64,000 nt of DNA from Sphaerisporangium perillae. Lineage in GTDB: Bacteria > Actinomycetota > Actinomycetes > Streptosporangiales > Streptosporangiaceae. This document shows, one piece after another, positions 53,866 to 61,158 of the stretch (the first letter of the stretch is position 1; each line of letters starts with the position of its first letter). The position numbers and the translations under genes were made by a program. Below the pieces are notes generated by a model. It was not told where the DNA came from, searched no databases, and saw only the letters and a program-made list of their open reading frames with translations. Location: assembly GCF_023276435.1 (NCBI RefSeq), contig NZ_JALLPO010000004.1, positions 124,001 through 188,000 of the forward strand, given 5' to 3'.

Positions 53866-55401
53866 ATGCATCCGGGAGCAGTCGCAGCCAAGACGCCCGA
53901 CAAGCCGGCCGTGATCATGGCCGCTTCCGGGCGTGTGGTCACCTATCGCGAGCTGGACGAGGAGTCCAACCGGCTCGCGCGGGTCTTCCGCTCCGCCGGG
54001 CTCCGGCCGGGGCAGCACGTCGCCTTCATGCTGGAGAACCACCCGCTGTTCCTGGTCGTCGCTTGGGCCGCGCACCGCTCCGGGCTGTACTACACGGCGA
54101 TCAGCTCCCGGCTCCAGCCGGACGAGCTCGCCTACATCGTCGACAACTGCGGGGCCGAGGTCTTCATCTCCTCGGCGGCGCTTGCCGGGGTGGCGACCTC
54201 GATCACCGAGCGGACCCCGCACGTGCGGCTCAGGCTGATGATCGACGGTGTCGCCCCGGGCTTCGAGTCCTACGAGGAGGCGGTGGCGGCGCAGCCGCCG
54301 GTCCCCGTCGAGGACGAGTGCCAGGGCTCGGACATGCTGTACTCCTCCGGCACCACCGGGCGCCCGAAGGGGGTCAAGCCGCCGCTGGGCAACGCGCCGC
54401 TCGACACGCCGGGCGCGCTGCTGCAGCTCGTGCAGTTCCTGTTCGCCCCGTCGGCCGATTCGGTGTACCTCTCGCCGGCCCCGCTGTACCACGCCGCGCC
54501 GCTGCGTTACTGCATGACGTTCCAGCGCGTCGGCGCGACCGTCGTGGTGATGGAGAGGTTCGACCCCGAGCAGGCGCTCGCGCTGATCGAGAAGTACCGC
54601 GTCACGCACTCCCAGTGGGTCCCGACGATGTTCATCAAGATGCTGAAGCTGCCGGAGGCCGTGCGGAACAAGTACGACCTGTCCTCGCTGACCTGCGCCA
54701 TCCACGCCGCCGCGCCGTGCCCGGTCCCGGTCAAGGAACAGATGATGGACTGGTGGGGCCCGATCGTGCACGAGTACTACGCCGGCACCGAGGGCAACGG
54801 CTTCCTCTACGCCGGACCGCAGGACTGGCTCGCCCACAAGGGCACGGTCGGGCGCCCGCTGCTCGGCGTCACGCACGTGTGCGACGAGAACGGCGACGAG
54901 CTGCCGCCCGGCGAGCACGGCACGGTCTACTTCTCCGACGGCCCGCGGTTCGAGTACCACGGTGACCCGGAGAAGACCCGGGCGTCGCAGGACCCGCGCG
55001 GGCGGGGCTGGACGACGCTGGGGGACGTCGGCTACCTGGACCAGGACGGGTTCCTGTACCTCACCGACCGCCGCTCGTACATGATCATCTCGGGCGGGGT
55101 GAACATCTACCCGCAGGAGGCGGAGAACGTCCTGTCGGTCCACCCCAAGGTGGCGGACGTGGCCGTCTTCGGCGTGCCGGACGAGGAGATGGGGGAGGCG
55201 GTCAAGGCCGTCGTCCAGCCCGTCGACCCTGCTGAGGCGGGGCCGGCGCTGGAGGCGGAGCTGATCGAGTACTGCCGGTCCCGCCTGGCCCACTACAAGT
55301 GCCCGAAATCGGTCGACTTCCGGGCGGAGCTTCCCCGTCATCCGACGGGGAAGCTCTACAAGCGCCTGCTGAGGGACGAGTACTGGCGCGCCGCCTTCTG
55401 A
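53866..55401 (+). CDS. Acyl-CoA synthetase (FadD-like, ANL superfamily)
   Basis: 511 residues. Adenylate-forming motifs: MLYSSGTTGRPKGVK (P-loop, about 158-172), EYYAGTEGNG, GDVGYLDQDGFLYLTDRRS and ISGGVNIYPQEAENVL hinge, with the C-terminal catalytic lysine in HPTGKLYKR. It activates a carboxylic acid with ATP and transfers it to CoA. Chain-length preference cannot be read; the group includes FadD4/FadD13-like enzymes. The ATG lacks a Shine-Dalgarno, but TAGCGT (53852-53857) ends eight bases before it, consistent with a leaderless transcript. Confidence 0.93.
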   Translation: MHPGAVAAKTPDKPAVIMAASGRVVTYRELDEESNRLARVFRSAGLRPGQHVAFMLENHPLFLVVAWAAHRSGLYYTAISSRLQPDELAYIVDNCGAEVFISSAALAGVATSITERTPHVRLRLMIDGVAPGFESYEEAVAAQPPVPVEDECQGSDMLYSSGTTGRPKGVKPPLGNAPLDTPGALLQLVQFLFAPSADSVYLSPAPLYHAAPLRYCMTFQRVGATVVVMERFDPEQALALIEKYRVTHSQWVPTMFIKMLKLPEAVRNKYDLSSLTCAIHAAAPCPVPVKEQMMDWWGPIVHEYYAGTEGNGFLYAGPQDWLAHKGTVGRPLLGVTHVCDENGDELPPGEHGTVYFSDGPRFEYHGDPEKTRASQDPRGRGWTTLGDVGYLDQDGFLYLTDRRSYMIISGGVNIYPQEAENVLSVHPKVADVAVFGVPDEEMGEAVKAVVQPVDPAEAGPALEAELIEYCRSRLAHYKCPKSVDFRAELPRHPTGKLYKRLLRDEYWRAAF

Positions 55402-55420
55402 GGCGGGGTCCGCGCCGGCG

Positions 55421-56368
55421 CTACGCGCAGCCGTACAGCGTGCGGACGGCGGCCAGGTCCGCCGGGCTGAAACCGTCTCGCTGGCCGATCTGCGCCGGGA
55501 CGTTGGGCACGAGCGTGTCCAGCCCGTTGGCGCTGAAGAAATTGCGCCCGTACAGCATCACGGAACCGTAGTCGAGGGTGCCGAAGAGGCGGTTCTGCGG
55601 GGGCGAGAGCTTCTGGAACTGGGGCTCGTAACCCTTCATCACGTTCTCCAGGTGAACGGTCACCGCGCCGTCCCGATCGGCACGGGAATGCTCGTGATAG
55701 AAGCCGATGGCGTGCAGGAGTTCGTGAATGGCGATGCCCTTCCGCTCGCAGCCGTTGCCGATCGAGACGTCCTGCGGCCGATAACCCACCCGTCCGACAT
55801 AGGAGTAACAGCCCCTGCCGGAGATGATGTTCAGATACCCCGTCTCGCCGGTGCGGGGGATGAAACGCACGCAGGTGTTGTCGTGGAAGTCCTTCATCGC
55901 CTGCGTGACCGCGTCTCGGGCCGCCGTGGAAAGGGTGGGGGACAGGACGTAGGGCACCTTCTTGTCCGGCCACAGGGCTCCGGCCTGCGTCGTGGCCACG
56001 CCGGCCGAGGATCTCGGGCAGTCCGCCGAGCGGGCCGGCCGGTCGGCGAGCGTCGAGTCCGGGAACGCCGCTGCGGAGCGGAGGTCCGGGTCGGCCTCGG
56101 GGAATATGCCCGGCATCAGGATCTTCCCGGCGAAGGCGTCGGCGGGGGTGCCGATGACGATGTCCCCCTCGGTCACGGCGTGCCCGTCGATGTCGACGAA
56201 GCCGATCGTGTGGGGATGGCCGGTGATGTCGGGAGTCGTGATGGAAAGGGAGGGACGCTCGGTCTGCTGCAGCCAGAGCGAGTCGAGAGGATCGTCCTCG
56301 GCGGCGGCCGGCGAGGCACCCATCGTCAGTCCCGCCAGCGTGGCCACCAATATAGCTATATGTCTCAT
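55421..56368 (-). CDS. Secreted astacin-like zinc metalloprotease (M12A)
   Basis: 315 residues with signal peptide (HIAILVATLAGLTMGASPAAA). A propeptide-like stretch (about 25-130) is followed by the astacin domain: WPDKKVPYVLSPTLSTAARD, zinc site HELLHAIGFYHEHSRADRD (H215, H219, H225, catalytic E216) and Met-turn SVMLYG, with C-terminal cysteine. It should cleave extracellular proteins. The first codons are strikingly AT-rich (AGA CAT ATA GCT ATA TTG), unusual for this genome. The frame is open 41 codons upstream, but the signal peptide and GGGGGG upstream favour this ATG. The gene is divergent from the HtrA-like protease. Confidence 0.93.
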   Translation of the reverse strand: MRHIAILVATLAGLTMGASPAAAEDDPLDSLWLQQTERPSLSITTPDITGHPHTIGFVDIDGHAVTEGDIVIGTPADAFAGKILMPGIFPEADPDLRSAAAFPDSTLADRPARSADCPRSSAGVATTQAGALWPDKKVPYVLSPTLSTAARDAVTQAMKDFHDNTCVRFIPRTGETGYLNIISGRGCYSYVGRVGYRPQDVSIGNGCERKGIAIHELLHAIGFYHEHSRADRDGAVTVHLENVMKGYEPQFQKLSPPQNRLFGTLDYGSVMLYGRNFFSANGLDTLVPNVPAQIGQRDGFSPADLAAVRTLYGCA

Positions 56369-56657
56369 ATTTAATACCCCCCGAAGCGCCCGTAACGGTG
56401 GACGGGCTTGTGCCTGGAGAAACCTACCCCGGCGATCATCCGGCACTCTCTGGAATGGCCACCGGAGGTCGCGGGCATGCTCCTTCGCCATGCGCCCGGC
56501 ACCGGTATTTCCGAAGGCTTTCCTCCTTATCCCGGCTTTACATTTCCGGCCGGCCCGCGCACGGGGTCGTGCCTGTTGCGAGGCCTGTGGCGCCCGCTGA
56601 TCAGCCCGTCCGCGGTACCGTCCATGGATGTTCCACTCTGTCCGCCGGAGGCGCGCG

Positions 56658-56676
56658 GGACGTTCAGGTAACGTCC
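56658..56676. promoter_or_regulatory. GGACGTT-N5-AACGTCC inverted repeat between two protease genes
   Basis: A perfect 7-bp inverted repeat with a 5-base centre lies in the 415-bp divergent interval 56369-56783, 108 bases before the HtrA-like ATG. The rest of the interval shows no gene; its coding-like frames lack normal codon bias. Confidence 0.45.
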
Positions 56677-56783
56677 AGTCAGGGCTTAGGCAGCTCTTAT
56701 CGCCCGTGCGCCATCATTGATTTACCGGTCCTCAACCGGCCGCCGCACAATAGCGGCGAGTGCGGACGAGCTTGGGGGAAGAG

Positions 56784-58130
56784 ATGAGCACCGAAGACCC
56801 GCGTGAGCAGGCGACAGAAAACACCACTCCGGCCGAGGCGCCGAAGTCGCGGGGGTGGACCCAGTTCGGCCGGACCCCGCCCGAGACGGGAGGCTTCCGG
56901 AGCCACTGGAGCGCCGCCGGCCCTTCCGCCGGCGACACCGACCGCATGCCCACCCTGCGGGAAGGCGCCGTGCCGGCCGGCGCGGCGCCCGGATGGTGGA
57001 CGACCGGCCGCAAGGCGGTGGCGGGCCTCGCGCTCGCGGCCGTGGCGGTAGGAGGCGGAGCCGCGGGGGCCTTCGTCGCCACGGCCGCCGCCGGGACCCG
57101 GACCGTGATCTCCAGCCCGATCGTCCGGCCCGCGTCCGACGCCGCCGTGACGACGGTCGCCGACGTGGCCCGGGCCGTGCAGCCCTCGGTGGTGTCCATC
57201 ACCGTGAGCAGCGCCGCCGGCCAGGGCGAGGGGTCAGGCGTGGTCCTGTCGCAGGACGGCCTGATCCTCACCAACAACCATGTGGTCTCGGGCGTCGGGC
57301 AGGACGCCAAGGTCCAGGTGAAGTTCAGTGACGGCAAGACCGCCTCGGCCACCGTCGTCGGCACCGACCCCGCCACCGACCTCGCGGTCGTGCGCGCGCA
57401 GGGCGTGTCCGGGCTGACCGCGGCGACGCTCGGCGACAGCGACAAGCTGAGCGTCGGCGACGCGGTGCTGGCCATCGGCAGCCCGCTGGGGCTGGAGGGC
57501 TCGGTCACCGCCGGCATCGTAAGCGCGCTCGACCGCACGCTGACCGTCGGCGACCAGTCTCAGCAGCAGCGCCAGCAGCAGTTGCCGCCCGGCTGGGGCG
57601 ACGGCGGTTTCGGCCAGGGCCAGACGCAGCCGCAGAGCACCGGCACGACCATCGGCGGCGCCATCCAGACCGACGCGGCCATCAACCCCGGCAACTCGGG
57701 CGGCGCCCTGGTCAACGCCTCGGGCGAGGTCGTGGGCATCAACAGCGCCATCGCGACCAACGGCGGCGACGGCAACATCGGCGTGGGCTTCGCGATCCCG
57801 ATCAACACCGCCCACCAGGTGGCCGACCAGCTGATCAAGTCGGGCAAGGTCACCCACGCCTTCCTCGGCGTCAGCGTGGCGGACGCCACCGGCGACGTCC
57901 AGGGGGCCGTCGTCGGCTCCGTGCAGAGCGGCAGCCCGGCCGAGCAGGCGGGGCTCAAGGCGGGCGACCTGATCACCCAGATCGACGGCAAGCCCGTGTC
58001 CGGCGCCGAGACGGTGGTGGGCGCCGTCCGCGGCTACCAGCCGGGCACCAAGGTCGCGCTGACGTACGTGCGCGGCGGCGCCACCTCGACGGTCACCGTC
58101 ACCCTGACGCAGAAGACGACCACGAGCTGA
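56784..58130 (+). CDS. HtrA/DegP-type membrane serine protease with PDZ domain
   Basis: 448 residues behind GGGGGAAGAG. A disordered cytoplasmic N-terminus (1-70) precedes one membrane helix (about 75-100, AVAGLALAAVAVGGGAAGAF), so the protease domain is outside. Trypsin-like triad: H166 (TNNHVVSG), D199 (DPATDLAVV) and S305 (INPGNSGGAL). A Gln-rich insertion (SQQQRQQQLPPGW) sits between Asp and Ser. A C-terminal PDZ domain (about 350-440) contains GSPAEQAGLKAGDLITQIDG. Such proteins handle envelope protein damage and secretion stress. A bidirectional terminator follows. Confidence 0.95.
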   Translation: MSTEDPREQATENTTPAEAPKSRGWTQFGRTPPETGGFRSHWSAAGPSAGDTDRMPTLREGAVPAGAAPGWWTTGRKAVAGLALAAVAVGGGAAGAFVATAAAGTRTVISSPIVRPASDAAVTTVADVARAVQPSVVSITVSSAAGQGEGSGVVLSQDGLILTNNHVVSGVGQDAKVQVKFSDGKTASATVVGTDPATDLAVVRAQGVSGLTAATLGDSDKLSVGDAVLAIGSPLGLEGSVTAGIVSALDRTLTVGDQSQQQRQQQLPPGWGDGGFGQGQTQPQSTGTTIGGAIQTDAAINPGNSGGALVNASGEVVGINSAIATNGGDGNIGVGFAIPINTAHQVADQLIKSGKVTHAFLGVSVADATGDVQGAVVGSVQSGSPAEQAGLKAGDLITQIDGKPVSGAETVVGAVRGYQPGTKVALTYVRGGATSTVTVTLTQKTTTS

Positions 58131-58143
58131 GCACCTCATGACG

Positions 58144-58184
58144 GGATGCGCCGCCGGGTACGCTGCGGGCCCGGCGGCGCATCC
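58144..58184. terminator. Bidirectional terminator hairpin
   Basis: Perfect 15-bp arms (GGATGCGCCGCCGGG at 58144-58158 and its complement at 58170-58184) with an 11-base loop lie between the convergent htrA-like and ABC-2 permease genes. It is well placed to end both transcripts. Confidence 0.8.
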
Positions 58185-58197
58185 GCTTCTCTGATGG

Positions 58198-58935
58198 TCA
58201 GGAGAACCTGCGGCCCTCGTCGCGGCGGTAGGCCCATGCGGCGAGCGCGCCGGCGACGACGGTCCAGACGGCGAGCATGACCAGCGAGACCACGTGCGGC
58301 GTGAAGTCTCCCGTGGCCGCCCAGACCAGCTCGACCGAGCCGCGGGTCGGCAGGAACGGCGCGATGGTCTCGATGAACGACGGCGCGTTGCCCGGGGCGC
58401 TCAGCAGCCCACCGCCGAAGGCCAGCGGGAAGAACAGGATCTGCGCGACCGCGATCGCCGCCTTCGACGGCAGGGCGTACCCGATGAGCAGGCCGAGCAA
58501 GGTGAACGGGAGCGAGGCGATGGCCAGCGCCCCAAGCCCAAGCAGCGCTCCGAGCGGGCTGACGGTCGCCTTGGTGAGGAACGCCGCGATCAGGACGACG
58601 GGCACCAGCGCGATGCCCATGAACGCCATGCCGGTCACCAGCCGCCCGGCGAACCTCGGCCAGGGGCCGGCGGGCAGCGTGCGCAGATAGGGATCCCACG
58701 GTTGCGCCCGGTCCTCCGAGACGCCGATGCCGTAGGTGAACAGGCAGGTGGACATCACCGCGAACGTCATCATCGACCCGGTCGCGTACGTCGCGGCCAC
58801 CGGGTCGTCGCCCGCGAACGGGACGACGAAGAACAGCATCGACGCGGCGGGGAAGAACATGTTGCCGATCACCGCGATGGGGATGCGGATGGTCTCCAGG
58901 AACTGGTACTTCACGTGCGTGACGACGAGTGACAT
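58198..58935 (-). CDS. ABC-2 type exporter permease
   Basis: 245 residues with six membrane segments (IGNMFFPAASMLFFVVPFAG, GMAFMGIALVPVVLIAAFLT, LGLGALAIASLPFTLLGLLIGYALP and others). The layout, with SSP-type gaps and GNAPSFIETIAPFLPTRGSVEL near the end, is that of drug/lipid ABC-2 permeases. It follows the ATPase gene by 110 bp on the same strand and completes the exporter. Start: the ATG at 58935, after a run of coding-poor sequence. The cargo is unknown. Confidence 0.9.
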   Translation of the reverse strand: MSLVVTHVKYQFLETIRIPIAVIGNMFFPAASMLFFVVPFAGDDPVAATYATGSMMTFAVMSTCLFTYGIGVSEDRAQPWDPYLRTLPAGPWPRFAGRLVTGMAFMGIALVPVVLIAAFLTKATVSPLGALLGLGALAIASLPFTLLGLLIGYALPSKAAIAVAQILFFPLAFGGGLLSAPGNAPSFIETIAPFLPTRGSVELVWAATGDFTPHVVSLVMLAVWTVVAGALAAWAYRRDEGRRFS

Positions 58936-59045
58936 CGGGCTCTCCCTGAGGGCGTGGTCGGGGGGTGTCGGAGCGGCGGCGCCGGTACGGGCCCTGGGCG
59001 GAGGGCGTGGGTCCAGAGCGCCGGGCCGATGTGCCGGACGGGGGC

Positions 59046-59936
59046 TCAGACCGCCGTGGGGTGGGCGTCCTGGGCGGTGATCGCCAGGAACGCCTCCTCC
59101 AGGGTGGTGGCCCGGATCTCCAGCCCGGAGAAGGGGACGTCGGCCAGGACCAGCTCGCGGACCAGCCGGTCGGCGTCGGAGGTCAGCAGGTGCGTCCTTG
59201 CCCCGTCGGTCTCGACGCCGAGCACGCCCGGCAGCTCGGGCAGGCCGGCGGCGGTCAGGGTGACCCGGCGGACGCCGACCATGCCGCGCACCGACGCGAG
59301 GCTGTCGTCGGCGAGGACGCGGCCCTCGCCGAGGACGACCACCCGTTCGGCCAGTGCCTCGATCTCCTCCAGGTAGTGGCTGGTCAGCAACACCGTGCCG
59401 CCGCCGGCGTGGAAGTCGCGGATGGCGTCCCACAGCGCGCGGCGGGCCTCCACGTCCAGGCCGGTGGTCGGCTCGTCGAGCAGGACGAGCCGGGGACGCC
59501 CGGCGAACGCCAGGGCGACCGCGATCCGCCGCTTCTGGCCGCCGGACAGGCCGCCGATCTGCCGGTCGCGCAGCTCGGCGAGCCCGAAGCGCTCGAGCAA
59601 CTCGTCGCGGTCGGCCCGCGAGGGATAGTGCGCGGAGACGAAGTCGACGCACTCGCGGACCTTCAGGGTCGGCGGCAGCCCGGTCTCCTGGGGGGTCGTG
59701 CCGAGCGAGCGGCGGTGGACCGGGTCGCCGGGCGATCCGCCGAACAGGCTGATCGAGCCGGAGGTGGGCCGACGCAGCCCGGCGAGGAGGTTGACCAGCG
59801 TCGACTTGCCCGCGCCGTTCGGGCCGAGCAGGCCGATGAGCTCGCCGGCGCGGATGTCCAGGGAGGTCGGGTGGAGCGCCGTCACGTCGCCGTACCGGCG
59901 GCTGACCTCCACCGCGCGGGCGAGTGTCTCGGTCAT
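59046..59936 (-). CDS. ABC exporter ATPase (DrrA/CcmA-like)
   Basis: 296 residues. Walker A GLLGPNGAGKST (about 35-46), Q-loop TPQETGLP, signature LSGGQKRRIAVALAF, Walker B LVLLDEPTTGLD and switch SHYLEE. The C-terminal extension is typical of ABC-2 exporter ATPases. Its start overlaps the winged-helix regulator stop by ATGA. It powers the permease encoded downstream. Confidence 0.95.
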   Translation of the reverse strand: MTETLARAVEVSRRYGDVTALHPTSLDIRAGELIGLLGPNGAGKSTLVNLLAGLRRPTSGSISLFGGSPGDPVHRRSLGTTPQETGLPPTLKVRECVDFVSAHYPSRADRDELLERFGLAELRDRQIGGLSGGQKRRIAVALAFAGRPRLVLLDEPTTGLDVEARRALWDAIRDFHAGGGTVLLTSHYLEEIEALAERVVVLGEGRVLADDSLASVRGMVGVRRVTLTAAGLPELPGVLGVETDGARTHLLTSDADRLVRELVLADVPFSGLEIRATTLEEAFLAITAQDAHPTAV

Positions 59937-60310
59937 GGTTTCTGCCCCGTCTCTTTCGGATTCGTGTCGGATGTCGGCCGCCCCTGCGCCGGGTGGGTGC
60001 CGGCCATGTCGAGCAGCGCGCGGATGGCGGTGGTGTAGTCGTCGAAGGCCAGGCGGCCCCGCCGGGTGAGCGCCACGTAGGTCACGGGGGTCCGTCCCCG
60101 GTGGGTCTTGCCGATCTCGACGTATCCCGCGTCCTCGAGCTTGCTGAGGTGGACCGACAGGTTGCCCGCCGTCATGCCGAGGAGGTCCTTCAGCCCCGGG
60201 AAGCTGATCTGGTCTCCCTCCGGCAACGTGGACAGCGCGGTGACGACGCGCAGGCGTGCCTGGGCATGGATGACCGGGTCAAGCTCGGGGAGCGCGCCGG
60301 CGGGGCTCAT
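59933..60310 (-). CDS. Winged-helix regulator of the ABC-2 exporter operon
   Basis: 125 residues: a MarR/ArsR-like winged helix of the HTH_34 type. LDPVIHAQARLRVVTALSTL leads into ISFPGLKDLLGMTAGNLSVHLSKLEDAGYVEIGKTHRGRTPVTYVALTR cut here into helix, recognition helix and wing, ending RRGRLAFDDYTTAIRALL. Such regulators are commonly encoded with an ABC-2 exporter and a small membrane protein. ATGA overlaps on both sides place it in the middle of the operon. Two matching inverted repeats upstream of the operon are its likely operators. Confidence 0.9.
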   Translation of the reverse strand: MSPAGALPELDPVIHAQARLRVVTALSTLPEGDQISFPGLKDLLGMTAGNLSVHLSKLEDAGYVEIGKTHRGRTPVTYVALTRRGRLAFDDYTTAIRALLDMAGTHPAQGRPTSDTNPKETGQKP

Positions 60311-60963
60311 GCCTTCCCCGGGCGCAGCCGCACGCGCAGGACCGCGCCGATGGCGATGAAGCCGCCGCCGACCCCGGCCGACACGAGCAGCGCGTGCCAG
60401 CCCGGCCCGGCCGGCACCCCGACCATGTTGACGGCGGCGATCCACACGCCGACGAAGAACATCGCCGGCTGGCGCCACACCGCCGCCCCCGCCATGAACA
60501 GGATGCTGACGATCCAGACCGACAGGGACGCCCAGAGCAGGCCCGACTCGGCCGGCGGCAGCACCTTGTCGAAGTGGCTGCCGATGATGCCCATACCGAA
60601 GAACGCGAAGAACCATGACAGGCCGTACATCGTTGCGCGGTCCTGCGACACCCCGCGCACCTGGCTGTTCTGCTTCCACCCCACGTAGGAGGTGATGGCG
60701 ATGGCCAGTGCCATCGCCGCGAAGAGGATCGCCGTGGCCGAGCCGACGGAGATGGGCGCGTACGACCGGCCGGAGAGGCCGTAGTGCAGGAAGAACGCGC
60801 CGAACCCGACCAGCCACGCCAGCCCCCAGACGACGTAGAACACCGGAGGGTCGCCCCCGAGCCGGCGCGCCGTCACGGCGCGCTGGCTCTCGATGATCCG
60901 GAGCATCTCCTCCGGGCTCAGCGCCCGCTCGTCCTCGGCGTCCTCAGCGTCGCCAGGCCGCAT
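60307..60963 (-). CDS. Membrane protein of unknown function, first gene of the exporter operon
   Basis: 218 residues from the ATG five bases behind GAGGAG; a GTG at 60969 is too close to that site. An acidic, helical N-terminus (about 1-35, LSPEEMLRIIESQRAVTARRL) is followed by five or six membrane segments (VFYVVWGLAWLVGFGAFFLH, AILFAAMALAIAITSYVGW and others). I know this type only as a conserved neighbour of winged-helix/ABC-2 operons; its role is unknown. It is led by a promoter buried in two operators. Confidence 0.8.
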   Translation of the reverse strand: MRPGDAEDAEDERALSPEEMLRIIESQRAVTARRLGGDPPVFYVVWGLAWLVGFGAFFLHYGLSGRSYAPISVGSATAILFAAMALAIAITSYVGWKQNSQVRGVSQDRATMYGLSWFFAFFGMGIIGSHFDKVLPPAESGLLWASLSVWIVSILFMAGAAVWRQPAMFFVGVWIAAVNMVGVPAGPGWHALLVSAGVGGGFIAIGAVLRVRLRPGKA

Positions 60964-60989
60964 GACCACTCCTCGATAGGAACCGTAAA

Positions 60990-61031
60990 CTGGTTTGAAC
61001 TATAAACCAGAGTGGTTTGCGTTGTAAACCA
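60990..61031 (-). promoter_or_regulatory. Exporter operon promoter with two operators
   Basis: Site 1: CTGGTTT-N7-AAACCAG (60990-61010). Site 2: TGGTTT-N7-AAACCA (61013-61031). Centres are 22 bp apart, on the same DNA face. They cover the minus-strand promoter TTTACA (61028-61023), 18-bp spacer, TATAGT (61004-60999). Autorepression by the winged-helix protein is the simplest reading. Confidence 0.75.
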
Positions 61032-61100
61032 GTGTGCGGCGCAGAGTGGGAAGGCGGTTCGCCGGGGACGGCGGCGGGCGAGCGCGAAGAGCCGCCGGTG

Positions 61101-61158
61101 TACGGGGGCGAGGTGTCAGTACGGGGGCGAGGTGTCAGTGCGGGTGCGGGGACGTCAG
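61101..61158. repeat. 19-bp tandem repeat after cydC
   Basis: TACGGGGGCGAGGTGTCAG occurs twice head to tail (61101-61119, 61120-61138), followed by a degenerate third copy that runs into the cydC stop codon. It lies between the cydC 3' end and the divergent exporter operon promoter. Confidence 0.7.
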
